From Cryobacterium sp. M96 (GTDB taxonomy: Bacteria > Actinomycetota > Actinomycetes > Actinomycetales > Microbacteriaceae), in contig NZ_PJJS01000030.1 of NCBI RefSeq assembly GCF_002929845.1, forward strand, positions 1 through 47,394: a stretch of 47,394 bases of DNA, written 5' to 3'. Shown in pieces: positions 19,391 to 27,103 of the stretch (the stretch's first letter is position 1; each line of letters starts with the position of its first letter). The notes beneath the pieces were generated by a model. It was not told the DNA's origin and did not search any database. It worked only from the letters and a program-made list of their open reading frames with translations. The position numbers and the translations under genes are program-made.

Positions 19391-21169
19391 TTACCAGGTA
19401 CCGGGAAGGGCAGGCGCGGTGGCGCCCGAGGGGACTGCCCGGTACTTCTTCAGCACCTGACTCATGACCTCTTGAAAGATCGGAGCAGATGCCGCGGAAG
19501 AGTTCAGTTTAACAGGGTCGGCGAGGCTGACCGAAACGACATACTGCGGATCGTCGCCCGGAGCGAAGCCGGAGACCGACACCAGGTACCCCTTGGTGTA
19601 CCCACCCCGACCATCGGGCATCTGCGCCGTCCCGGTCTTCGCGCCCACCCGGTAGCCCGGAATCTCCCACGTCTTGGCCAGCCAGGCCTTCTGGTAGACC
19701 ATCTCGAGGATGTCTGCGGTCTCCCGGGCGGCGGCGGCCGACACGACCGGGGTACCGACCGCTTCGGGCACGTCGGTCATGCTGCCGTCAGCGTGGCGGC
19801 AGCCTGCGACCAGTTGCACGGGCATCCGCACGCCGTTGTTGGCCAGGGTCTGGTAGATACTGGAGACCTGGATGGCCGTGGTGGTGAGCCCCTGACCGAA
19901 CATGGTCGCGTACTTGGTCTGGTTGTCCCAATCTTCGAAGGGGCGCAGGGTGCCGGATTCCTCGGCGAGGAAACCGGACTCCGAGGCCGAGCCCACACCG
20001 AACTTACTCATATAGTCGTAGCGCTGCTGGTCACTGATCAACTCGCCGAACTTCGACATGCCCGTGTTCGAAGACTCGATCATCACGCCCGTGAGGGTGA
20101 GGTTCAGGTCGGCGTGGTTTGAGCTATCGTTCACGTTGGCACCGTTGGGCGGCAGGTACCGGTAGGGCGCGACGACCCGGCTCAGCGGGGTGGCGGCCCC
20201 CGCGTCGAGAACGGATGCCGTGGTCAGCGCCTTGTACGTAGAACCGGGCTCGAAGGGGGCGGTGAAGGCCCGGGAGCCGCGGTCCTCAGCGTCGGGGGTG
20301 CCGTTGACGTTGTTGGGGTCGACCGACGGGTAGTCGGCGACCGCGACGAGCTTCCCGGTCTTCACCTCCTGCACCACCACGTTGCCCCAGGCCGCGCCTG
20401 TGGCGACGGCCTGTTCGGCCAGCACCTGCTGCACGAACCACTGCAGGTCGGAGTCGATGGTCGTGACGACGTCGCCGCCGTCCTTGGCCCGGACCGTGGT
20501 GACGGTGCTCTGGGGCAGGCGCACGCCATCCGCTCCCTTCTCATAGGTCTCCGTGCCGTTGGTGCTCGCGAGGCAGGCGTCCTGCCCGAGCTCGATGCCG
20601 GCCTGAGCCTCTCCCCCGGAGGAGACGAATCCGACCAGGTTGCCGGCCACGGCGCCATCCGGGTAGACCCGGCCCGGGTTCTTCTCGGCGTACATCCACG
20701 GGATGTCGAGCTTGTCGATGGCCCGGAACACCGAGACGTCCACGGCCCGCACGACGACGGCGTAGTCGGAGTCCTTGTCGGCGGCCAGGGAGCCGGAGAT
20801 GATCTGGAGGATCTCGTCGCCGGTCTGCCCGGTGAGGGCGCCCACCTCCGCGGCCGCCTGCGCGACCGTCACGGTCACGTCCCCATCGTCGGTGGTGCGG
20901 TCGAATTCCGCGGCGTTCCGCGGAGACAGGGTGATGTCGTACCGCATGACCGTGCCGGCCAGGACAACCCCGTTCGTGTCGACGATGTCTCCGCGGGCTC
21001 CGTAGACGGGCTGCTCGACCGACCGGTTGCCCAGCGAGTCGGCGCTGAGCGTCTCGGCGCGCACGACCTGGATATCGACGAGCCTGACCACGAATACGGC
21101 CACGAACACGAGCAGGATCAGGATCGTCGCGGCACTGCGCCGCCTGCTGGACCGGGAGCTGCTCGCCAC
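19391..21169 (-). CDS. ftsI: Septal peptidoglycan transpeptidase FtsI (PBP3/PBP2x class)
   Basis: FtsI is the class B penicillin-binding protein that crosslinks septal peptidoglycan, working with FtsW. The 592-aa protein has a short cytoplasmic Ser/Arg head, one membrane helix at about 14-34, the pedestal domain (GARGDIVDTNG, about 56-66), and the transpeptidase domain with STYK (active Ser310, Lys313), SSN (366-368) and KTGTAQ (from 511). GTG at 21169 has AAGGA about 8 bases upstream. No PASTA domain follows, unlike some Gram-positive relatives. It lies between the ftsL-like gene and murE. Confidence 0.97.
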   Translation of the reverse strand: MASSSRSSRRRSAATILILLVFVAVFVVRLVDIQVVRAETLSADSLGNRSVEQPVYGARGDIVDTNGVVLAGTVMRYDITLSPRNAAEFDRTTDDGDVTVTVAQAAAEVGALTGQTGDEILQIISGSLAADKDSDYAVVVRAVDVSVFRAIDKLDIPWMYAEKNPGRVYPDGAVAGNLVGFVSSGGEAQAGIELGQDACLASTNGTETYEKGADGVRLPQSTVTTVRAKDGGDVVTTIDSDLQWFVQQVLAEQAVATGAAWGNVVVQEVKTGKLVAVADYPSVDPNNVNGTPDAEDRGSRAFTAPFEPGSTYKALTTASVLDAGAATPLSRVVAPYRYLPPNGANVNDSSNHADLNLTLTGVMIESSNTGMSKFGELISDQQRYDYMSKFGVGSASESGFLAEESGTLRPFEDWDNQTKYATMFGQGLTTTAIQVSSIYQTLANNGVRMPVQLVAGCRHADGSMTDVPEAVGTPVVSAAAARETADILEMVYQKAWLAKTWEIPGYRVGAKTGTAQMPDGRGGYTKGYLVSVSGFAPGDDPQYVVSVSLADPVKLNSSAASAPIFQEVMSQVLKKYRAVPSGATAPALPGTW

Positions 21170-21276
21170 CTGCGATTCCTTACTGCGGCCGGGGCCGCGG
21201 GTTGGGCGCGTTCTGGGAACGAAACTAACGGGAGGCGGGCGGGACGTCCCTCGCGAGACGGGCGAACCGGGGCGGG

Positions 21277-21879
21277 CTAGCGGGTCGTGGGCGTCGGCAG
21301 AGCGTTGGGTTCGGCTGCCGGGGCAACCGGGGCGACCGCCGCGGGGACCTCGGCCTGTGAACCGCCGAGGCTGGCTCCCTGACCGGTGGTCTGCGGCAGT
21401 TCCGTGACCAAAGGTACGCCGACGAGGAGCGAGTTGGGCACCAGGCTCGCCGTACCGGCCGAGCTTCCGCTGGCGGAGGCGGGCGCTCCGAGAACGGCGG
21501 CGTCGGACAAGCGGAGGTACACCGGGTTGGAGTTGCTGACCATGCCGAGTGCTTCCGCGTTCGCGGCCAGGCTCTGCGGGGACGAGACCCGCACGAGGTC
21601 CTCGGTGACGCTCTCCGCCGTGCGCCCGAGTTCGACCTGGCTGGCCTGCAGCCGGGACACCTCGTAGGCGGACTGGGAGATCCCGACGCTCAGCAGCAGC
21701 TGAGCGAGCACGATGGCAGCCACGCCGGTGACGGCCGAGAGTGCGTAGACGATCTTCGGACGCGCGTGACGCTGGCTGCGCGGCGAGACGATCTCGATGT
21801 GGCGAGGCTCCGGCACCGAAGCGGTGTCGGGGGTGCTCTCCCAGTTGGGTCGTGGTGCGCGTGCGAGGTTGTCACTCAT
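21277..21879 (-). CDS. ftsL: FtsL-like division protein
   Basis: This 200-aa bitopic protein sits at the ftsL position between rsmH and ftsI. A polar N-terminus is followed by one membrane helix at about 44-67, a short leucine-zipper-like segment ([20 protein letters not shown], about 72-91), and then a long Ala/Pro/Ser/Val-rich extracytoplasmic tail of about 80 residues that is longer than in typical FtsL. FtsL with FtsB and FtsQ activates FtsWI. ATG at 21879 forms an ATGA overlap with the rsmH stop and has GGAG 8-9 bases upstream. Assignment rests on position and topology, as FtsL sequences are poorly conserved. Confidence 0.85.
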   Translation of the reverse strand: MSDNLARAPRPNWESTPDTASVPEPRHIEIVSPRSQRHARPKIVYALSAVTGVAAIVLAQLLLSVGISQSAYEVSRLQASQVELGRTAESVTEDLVRVSSPQSLAANAEALGMVSNSNPVYLRLSDAAVLGAPASASGSSAGTASLVPNSLLVGVPLVTELPQTTGQGASLGGSQAEVPAAVAPVAPAAEPNALPTPTTR

Positions 21880-22829
21880 GCGGCTCTCCTCAGTCGCTCG
21901 GCGGCGCGAAGGCGAACCGGCGTTGCGCGCGGGTTTCTCGCCTTTTCTTCGTCCGAGGCCAATTCGGCCCCTCGGATCACAAGCTTGAACAGTGGTTTGT
22001 GTTCGGGAAGTTCGATCGGCAATCCGGCAGGGGCGGTGGAGCCGGATGCCTTTGCCAGGGACTTCTTCACGATCCGGTCCTCGAGGGACTGGTAGGCCAT
22101 GACGACGATGCGCCCACCGACCGCGACCGAATCGAGCGCTGAGGGAATGGCGCGCTCGAGCACGGCGAGTTCCTGGTTGACCTCGATGCGCAGCGCCTGG
22201 AAGACCCGCTTCGCGGGGTGTCCGGCGCGCTGAACAACAACCGGTGTGACGGCGGTGATCACGGAGACCAGCTGGGCCGACCGCACGAACGGGGTGGTCT
22301 CCCTGGCCTCGACGATGGCCTTGGCGTAGCGTGCCGCCAGCTTCTCCTCGCCGTACTCGTGGAAGATCCGGCGCAGCTCCTGCTCGCTGTACGTGGCCAC
22401 GATGCGCTCGGCCGTCAGGTCGCTGGTGTTGTCCATGCGCATGTCCAGCGGCGCGTCCTTGGAGTAGGAGAAACCACGCTCGACCCGGTCGAGCTGGAGC
22501 GAGGACACGCCGAGGTCGAAGAGCACGCCGGACACCTCGCGGATGCCGAGGCCGGCCAGCGCGTCCTGAATACCGTCGTAGACGGTGTGCACGAGGTGAA
22601 CCCGGTCGCGGAACGGCTTCAGCCGCTCCTCGGCGATCGCGAGGGCGTCGAGATCCCGGTCGAGTCCGACCAGGACGAGCCCGGGGAACCGCTGCAGGAA
22701 CGCCTCGGCGTGCCCGCCCATGCCGAGAGTGGCGTCGACGAGCACGGCGCCGGGTCGTTCCAGTGCCGGTGCGAGCAGCTCGACGCAGCGGTCGAGCAGA
22801 ACTGGGGTGTGGATATCGTTGATGGCCAT
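21876..22829 (-). CDS. rsmH: 16S rRNA (cytosine(1402)-N(4))-methyltransferase
   Basis: RsmH (MraW) methylates N4 of C1402 in the decoding centre of 16S rRNA using S-adenosylmethionine. The 317-aa protein has [13 protein letters not shown] at the N-terminus, the SAM loop [32 protein letters not shown] and the C-terminal VIVFHSLED-type motif as [14 protein letters not shown], in which MAYQ replaces the more usual FHSxED context. I chose ATG at 22829 because the family starts just before HTPVLL and because an ATG 11 codons earlier (22862) lies in the loop of the hairpin described at 22851-22896. It overlaps ftsL by 4 bases. Confidence 0.92.
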   Translation of the reverse strand: MAINDIHTPVLLDRCVELLAPALERPGAVLVDATLGMGGHAEAFLQRFPGLVLVGLDRDLDALAIAEERLKPFRDRVHLVHTVYDGIQDALAGLGIREVSGVLFDLGVSSLQLDRVERGFSYSKDAPLDMRMDNTSDLTAERIVATYSEQELRRIFHEYGEEKLAARYAKAIVEARETTPFVRSAQLVSVITAVTPVVVQRAGHPAKRVFQALRIEVNQELAVLERAIPSALDSVAVGGRIVVMAYQSLEDRIVKKSLAKASGSTAPAGLPIELPEHKPLFKLVIRGAELASDEEKARNPRATPVRLRAAERLRRAA

Positions 22830-22850
22830 AGTCCCGGGTGGTTCCTGATT

Positions 22851-22896
22851 CCTGATCCCCATCCATTCGTCTCTGCCACCGGGGAAGTGTGTCAGG
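22851..22896 (-). ncRNA. Candidate mraW RNA motif in the rsmH leader
   Basis: In the 96-base gap between mraZ and rsmH the minus strand can fold into a two-part hairpin: outer stem CCTGA/TCAGG (22892-22896 with 22851-22855) and inner stem TCCCC/GGGGA (22881-22885 with 22856-22860), stacked on one side, with a 6-base bulge on the other and a 20-base loop. Weinberg and colleagues described an actinobacterial structured RNA, the mraW motif, upstream of mraW operons. The position fits, but I matched location and fold only, not the published consensus. Confidence 0.5.
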
Positions 22897-22925
22897 CAGA
22901 ACGGCTGGGAGTCAGGCGTCAGGAG

Positions 22926-23357
22926 CTAGATGAGTCCCGGAATCACCTCCTCCGTGATGTTCGCGAATGGTTCTTCCTGTTCGGAGAGGTACGCGTCCCA
23001 GGCGGCGGTGTCCCAGATCTCTACCCGGTTGCCGGCGCCGATCACGGTGAGGTCCCGGTCGAGCCCGGCCCAGGCGCGCAGGTTCGCGGGGATGGTCACC
23101 CGGTTCTGCTTGTCGGGCTGCTCTGCGCTCGCGCCGGAGAACATCATGCGACTGAAGGAGCGCCCGCTCTGGTCCGTGAGCGGCGCCTGGGAGATCTTCG
23201 CGTAGTACGCCTCGAACTCCCGGGTCGTGAACACGTAGAGGCAGTTCTCCTGGCCTCGGGTCATAACGATCCCGGGAGACAGCTCGTCCCGGAATTTTGC
23301 GGGAAGGATGATGCGGCCTTTTTCGTCGAGCTTGGGGGCGTACGTGCCAAAGAACAT
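22926..23357 (-). CDS. mraZ: Transcriptional regulator MraZ
   Basis: MraZ is a ring-forming AbrB-like DNA-binding protein that controls the dcw operon from its own promoter. The 143-aa protein has two tandem SpoVT-AbrB folds: MFFGTYAPKLDEKGRIILP at 1-19 opens the first and DKQNRVTIPANLR opens the second, near residues 83-95. Length is normal. ATG at 23357 follows GAGGGGGG. It is the first gene of the dcw cluster, and three GTGG repeats lie 34-63 bases upstream of its start. Confidence 0.96.
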   Translation of the reverse strand: MFFGTYAPKLDEKGRIILPAKFRDELSPGIVMTRGQENCLYVFTTREFEAYYAKISQAPLTDQSGRSFSRMMFSGASAEQPDKQNRVTIPANLRAWAGLDRDLTVIGAGNRVEIWDTAAWDAYLSEQEEPFANITEEVIPGLI

Positions 23358-23390
23358 TCATCCCCCCTCTCATCCGGTCACGGTCCAGAT

Positions 23391-23420
23391 CTTGCTCCAC
23401 TTTACTCCACTTTGATCCAC
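23391..23420 (-). promoter_or_regulatory. MraZ operator: three 10-bp GTGG direct repeats
   Basis: Reading the minus strand, three units follow without gaps: GTGGATCAAA, GTGGAGTAAA and GTGGAGCAAG (23411-23420, 23401-23410, 23391-23400). The shared core GTGG with one helical turn of spacing is the expected MraZ-binding repeat layout described in other bacteria. The surrounding 262-base gap up to the DUF3040 gene is AT-rich here and should hold the dcw promoter (a possible -10 is TATTCT just upstream), followed by a terminator at 23541-23568. Confidence 0.8.
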
Positions 23421-23540
23421 CAAACAGAATAAACGCGCAAATATTGGAGAAATTTACCCTACTGATCCGCATGAACACGGGGGAAAGCAGAGTGGAGGGA
23501 AATTCAAGGCCGGGATTCATTTCGCACCGTTTTCGGGCAC

Positions 23541-23568
23541 AAAAAAGGGCCGATCGGATGATCGGCCC
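23541..23568 (-). terminator. Rho-independent terminator after DUF3040 gene
   Basis: A perfect 9-bp stem GGGCCGATC/GATCGGCCC (23560-23568 with 23547-23555) with a 4-base loop is followed on the minus strand by six T residues (23541-23546). It ends the DUF3040 transcript before the dcw promoter, so dcw transcription should start afresh. Confidence 0.93.
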
Positions 23569-23619
23569 TATCTGCGAGGTGCGGTGGAGCGGAAGTGCAG
23601 TCGAGCGGTGGTGAGAAGG

Positions 23620-24003
23620 TTACTGCTGGCCGTCCTGGCGACGATCCCAGCGTTCGTTCATGCGATCCATGAAACCGCGCTGAGACGACCGCTGCTGCTG
23701 GTTCGGACGGGAGCGCGGAGCGGATGCGGACATCCGCCGGGCGGACTTGCTGGGCGTGGTCGCGAACAACACCCCGGCGAACATGATGATGAAGCCGAGG
23801 ACACCGAGCCAGAGCTGCTGGATGGCCACGCCGGCGATGAGAGCACCGATGCCGGCAACCGCGGCCAGAACCCCGATGGAAATCGAGCGGTAGTCGGGCC
23901 GGAGGCTGCTGCCACCGACGGTCGCCACAAAATCGGCGTCATTGTGGTAAAGGCCGCGCTCCATTTCTTCGAGGAGTCGCTGCTCTTGTTCCGAAAGCGG
24001 CAT
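23620..24003 (-). CDS. DUF3040 membrane protein
   Basis: A 127-aa protein of unknown function in the DUF3040 family, found next to the dcw cluster in many actinobacteria (Rv2169c in M. tuberculosis). The N-terminus MPLSEQEQRLLEEMERGLY is the family hallmark, followed by two adjoining membrane helices at about 45-85 and a basic, Ser/Gln/Arg-rich cytoplasmic tail. ATG at 24003 is set by an AGGAGG 6 bases upstream; the frame extends further upstream but without support. It is transcribed divergently from the polyprenyl synthase gene, 72 bases away, and ends at a strong terminator. Confidence 0.9.
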   Translation of the reverse strand: MPLSEQEQRLLEEMERGLYHNDADFVATVGGSSLRPDYRSISIGVLAAVAGIGALIAGVAIQQLWLGVLGFIIMFAGVLFATTPSKSARRMSASAPRSRPNQQQRSSQRGFMDRMNERWDRRQDGQQ

Positions 24004-24063
24004 CTCATTCCTCCTGTTTGGGATCGCGCTGTGCTTCACCGATTCTAACCCCGCCGTGATGGC

Positions 24064-24069
24064 TAGGCT
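24064..24069 (+). promoter_or_regulatory. Candidate -10 box for a leaderless polyprenyl synthase mRNA
   Basis: TAGGCT ends 6 bases before the GTG start at 24076. Transcription from this box would begin at or next to the GTG, and no ribosome site precedes that codon. The same layout is seen before the kinase gene (27092). No good -35 box is visible. Confidence 0.5.
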
Positions 24070-24075
24070 AGGCAA

Positions 24076-25197
24076 GTGGCGCAAAGCAATCATCTGATCG
24101 ATCTGGTTCATTCTCGCATCGACGAATTCCTCGAAACCCGTTTACCAATTGTGACTACCATCAGCTCCGATCTCACGCCGCTGGTGGAGTTCTCACGGCA
24201 GTTTCTCAGCGGTGGCAAACGCTTCCGGGCGCTGTTCTGCTACTGGGGCTGGCAGAGCGTCGGCACAGGCGGATCCACTGGTGCGAACGGGGATTCCGAC
24301 CACGCCCTGACCGCGCTGGTGCCGGTCATCTCCGCGGCGGCGGCCCTGGAAATCTTCCATGCGGCAGCACTCGTCCACGACGACATCATCGATAATTCGG
24401 ATACCCGACGCGGCGCGGCCTCCGCCCACAAACTCTTCGAGGGCATGCACGGCCAAAGCGGATGGGCAGGCAGCCAGGTCGCGTTCGGCCGGGCCGCCGG
24501 AATCCTTCTCGGCGACCTCTTGCTGGGCTGGAGCGATGAGCTGCTCGACGAGGGGCTCGCGGCAGCCACCGACGCGTCGGCCGCGGCCCGGGCACGGATA
24601 GAATTCAACCGGATGCGCACCGAGGTCACTGTGGGCCAGTACCTCGACATCTTCGAAGAACGCGCCTGGTTCTCCCAGCCCGAAACAGAACTCTTCGACC
24701 GGGCGCTGCGGGTCATCGTCTTCAAGTCGGCCAAGTACAGCGTGCAGGCGCCGCTCGTGATCGGCGCAGCCCTGGCCGGCGCCGGCCCGGACCACCTCGA
24801 CGCCCTGCGTGCCTTCGGACTGCCGCTAGGCATCGCATTCCAACTTCGGGACGACCTGCTCGGGGTGTTCGGCGACGCCTCCGTCACCGGCAAACCGAGC
24901 GGTGACGACCTCCGCGAGGGCAAACGCACTGTACTGGTCGCTCTGGCGCGCGAGAACCTGACGGACACGGCCCGCGAGAACCTGGACGCGCTCCTCGGCG
25001 ACCCGCTGCTGACGGAAGCACAGATCGGGATGTTGCAGCGCGCCATCGTCGACAGCGGCGCCGTCGAGCGGATCGAGGCGCTCATCGACTCGAACGTCGC
25101 CGAGGCCCTCGCAGCTCTCAAGGGATCACCGATCAGCGGCGCGGTCACGACGCGGCTGATGGAGCTGGCCGAGACGGTGACCCGCCGGGCGTTCTAG
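24076..25197 (+). CDS. Polyprenyl diphosphate synthase
   Basis: This trans-isoprenyl diphosphate synthase condenses isopentenyl diphosphate units to make a C15-C20 or longer prenyl diphosphate for quinones, carotenoids or membrane lipids. The 373-aa protein has GGKRFR at 46-51, the first aspartate-rich motif DDIID at 102-106, a downstream RRG, and the second aspartate motif in LRDDLLGVFGD near 255-265. Residues 60-78 (Gly/Ser-rich) form an insertion of low complexity. The GTG start at 24076 is set by the adjoining -10 box. Its position matches idsA2 of mycobacteria. Chain length cannot be fixed from sequence. Confidence 0.92.
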   Translation: MAQSNHLIDLVHSRIDEFLETRLPIVTTISSDLTPLVEFSRQFLSGGKRFRALFCYWGWQSVGTGGSTGANGDSDHALTALVPVISAAAALEIFHAAALVHDDIIDNSDTRRGAASAHKLFEGMHGQSGWAGSQVAFGRAAGILLGDLLLGWSDELLDEGLAAATDASAAARARIEFNRMRTEVTVGQYLDIFEERAWFSQPETELFDRALRVIVFKSAKYSVQAPLVIGAALAGAGPDHLDALRAFGLPLGIAFQLRDDLLGVFGDASVTGKPSGDDLREGKRTVLVALARENLTDTARENLDALLGDPLLTEAQIGMLQRAIVDSGAVERIEALIDSNVAEALAALKGSPISGAVTTRLMELAETVTRRAF

Positions 25198-25210
25198 GAG
25201 CGCGGAAAAG

Positions 25211-25555
25211 TCAGGCGAGCGCCTGGGCGACCCGGCGCACTTCGGCCTTACGGCCGGCAAGCAGTGCCTGGACCGGGGGAACGCCGAGGCTGCCGTCGAC
25301 CTCAAGGAGCCAGCGCATCGCCTGCTCGTCACTGAAGCCGTCGTCGGAGAGCACGATCAGCGTGCCGCGCAGCTCGGGCAGCGGGGCGCCGTCCCTGATG
25401 AACGCGGCGGGAATCTGCAAGGGGCCGTTGTCACGGCGCATGGCGAGCAGCTGCTTGTCGTCGATCAGCTGACGCACGCGGCTCTGGCTGACGCCGAGCA
25501 CCCGGACGAGGTCGGCGATGGACAGCCACTCTTGATCTGAGAACGATTCGGTCAC
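25211..25555 (-). CDS. Rv2175c-like winged-helix DNA-binding protein
   Basis: A 114-aa protein of the Rv2175c family. A helix-turn-helix of the MerR/excisionase type covers about 10-45 (LSIADLVRVLGVSQSRVRQLIDDKQLL), followed by a conserved C-terminal part (PAAFIRDGAPLPELRGTLIVLSDD in two motifs). In M. tuberculosis Rv2175c is phosphorylated by the neighbouring kinase PknL, which lowers its DNA binding; here a kinase is two genes away (27104), so a similar link is plausible inference. GTG at 25555 has GGAGG 8 bases upstream. It converges on the polyprenyl synthase gene with only 13 bases between stops. Confidence 0.88.
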   Translation of the reverse strand: MTESFSDQEWLSIADLVRVLGVSQSRVRQLIDDKQLLAMRRDNGPLQIPAAFIRDGAPLPELRGTLIVLSDDGFSDEQAMRWLLEVDGSLGVPPVQALLAGRKAEVRRVAQALA

Positions 25556-25697
25556 TCATCAAGCCTCCCATGATTCGACGGGGCGGACAAACTCTCATGG
25601 CGCAAACGCGCGTGTTGATGCCCAGAATGGGGGCCAACCTGATTGACTGGGCAATGCTGTGCCAGCACCGCTGTCGCACGCAATCGACGGGAGCGGA

Positions 25698-27014
25698 ATG
25701 TCGGCACCAGCCAGCAGGAACAGTCCAGCCAGCAGCACCAGCGACGCGAATTCTTCGACGCCCGGTGCGGGCCACCACCGGCACGCCACCGAACGACGGG
25801 GTCTGGGCATCCTGGTCACCGTCCCGCTCGTGGTGATCAGCACGATCGCGATCAGCCTGAACCTGGCGTCGCCGGCGGATGCCGCCACCATCGCGAAGAA
25901 GCCGCTCAAGAGCAAGAGCATCCTGCCGACCGCGGTGCCCGCCGGCGCAGGTCGGCAGAGTATCGCCGCCGTCGCGGCGCCGACCCAGTACCAGGTCGTC
26001 GAAGGCGACACCGTGAGCAGCGTGGCCGGACGATTCGGTCTCTCCACCGCATCCGTGCTCGCCCTCAACGGCCTTGGCTGGTCCGCGGTGATCTTCCCGG
26101 GCCAGATGCTGACCCTGGCCGGTCTGGCGCAGCCGTCCGCTCCGGCTCCGGCGCCCGTCGCCGCCGAGATCTCGCGGTACCTGATCCAGAGCGGGGACAC
26201 GCTTTCCGGCGTTGCCGTCGCGCACGGGCTCTCCCTCGAGGCCCTGCTCCGCGTGAACGGGCTCGACGCGGGCAGCATCATCTTCCCCGGGCAGGCCGTC
26301 GTGCTGCCGCCGGGCGACGGTGCCGCGCTGGTCTCGGCCGCGCCGGCCGCAGCCTTCGCCCCGCTGAATGCTTCCGGCACGCACACGATCGCCGCCGGCG
26401 AGACCATCGGAGCCCTCGCGGCCGCGGCGGGCGTCTCGGTGCAATCCGTTCTCGACGCCAACGGCCTCGGCTGGTCCAGCATCATCTACCCCGGCCAGGT
26501 CCTGTCGATCCCGTCCGGCTCCGTTCCCGCGGCGCCGGCGATGGAATCGGCGATCCTCATCGAGGAGGCCGCCCCTGCGCCGTCTGCAGCGCCCGGCGAG
26601 GTCACGCCGCTCAGCGAGGACATGCGCCGGTACGCCGAAATCATTATCGCGAGCGGTCGCCGCGCGGGTGCCGGCGACTCCGCAATCGTGATCGCCCTGG
26701 CCGCCGCGGCCCAGGAATCCGGGCTGCGCAACGTGCAGTACGGCGACCGCGACTCCCTCGGCCTCTTCCAGCAACGCCCCAGTTTCGGCTGGGGAACCCC
26801 CGAGCAGGTGCTCGACCCGGAGCGGGCCAGCCTCGCCTTCTTCGGCGGCCCCGTGAACCCCAACCCCGGCATCACGCGCGGACTGCTCGACATCCCCGGC
26901 TGGGAGTCGATGACCGTGACCGAGGCCGCGCAGACCGTGCAGATCTCGGCTCACCCGAACCACTACGCGAAGTGGGAAACATCGGCCCGGGCCTGGCTGG
27001 CCGATCTCGGCTGA
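25698..27014 (+). CDS. Secreted triple-LysM protein with lytic-transglycosylase-like domain
   Basis: A 438-aa exported cell-wall protein. After a polar N-terminus comes one membrane or signal segment (about 36-56, LGILVTVPLVVISTIAISL) ending near an ALA-type cleavage site (DAATIA). Three LysM repeats follow (about 97-140, 158-202 and 215-260), each ending in a PGQ motif, joined by Ala/Pro linkers. The C-terminal domain (about 295-438) has AAAAQESGLRNV and SLGLFQQRPSFGWG, typical of actinobacterial transglycosylase-like domains with Glu as the likely catalytic residue. ATG at 25698 has GGGAG nearby; GTG at 25659 is an alternative. It lies just upstream of the PASTA kinase, which senses muropeptides. 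Confidence 0.88.
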   Translation: MSAPASRNSPASSTSDANSSTPGAGHHRHATERRGLGILVTVPLVVISTIAISLNLASPADAATIAKKPLKSKSILPTAVPAGAGRQSIAAVAAPTQYQVVEGDTVSSVAGRFGLSTASVLALNGLGWSAVIFPGQMLTLAGLAQPSAPAPAPVAAEISRYLIQSGDTLSGVAVAHGLSLEALLRVNGLDAGSIIFPGQAVVLPPGDGAALVSAAPAAAFAPLNASGTHTIAAGETIGALAAAAGVSVQSVLDANGLGWSSIIYPGQVLSIPSGSVPAAPAMESAILIEEAAPAPSAAPGEVTPLSEDMRRYAEIIIASGRRAGAGDSAIVIALAAAAQESGLRNVQYGDRDSLGLFQQRPSFGWGTPEQVLDPERASLAFFGGPVNPNPGITRGLLDIPGWESMTVTEAAQTVQISAHPNHYAKWETSARAWLADLG

Positions 27015-27021
27015 CCTGCAG

Positions 27022-27059
27022 CTCGCATCCGCTCAGGCTTGAAAACCCTGACTTGCGAG
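27022..27059 (+). terminator. Possible terminator after LysM gene
   Basis: An imperfect hairpin: outer CTCGCA/TGCGAG (27022-27027 with 27054-27059), inner TCAGG/CCTGA (27033-27037 with 27047-27051), 9-base loop. It begins 8 bases after the stop codon. There is no T-run, so termination strength is uncertain. Confidence 0.45.
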
Positions 27060-27091
27060 TGTTCCGGCACAGGGAACGGCTTCGCAATCCC

Positions 27092-27097
27092 TAGACT
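27092..27097 (+). promoter_or_regulatory. Candidate -10 box for a leaderless kinase mRNA
   Basis: TAGACT ends 6 bases before the GTG at 27104, the same spacing as at the polyprenyl synthase gene. No ribosome site precedes the GTG. No convincing -35 box was seen at 16-18 bases. Confidence 0.5.
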
Positions 27098-27103
27098 CGA
27101 CTA

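Noticed and set aside
25556..25697. c-di-AMP (ydaO) riboswitch before the LysM gene
   Set aside because: The class often precedes wall-hydrolase genes in actinobacteria, but the 142-base gap is short and I could not find its conserved core sequences.
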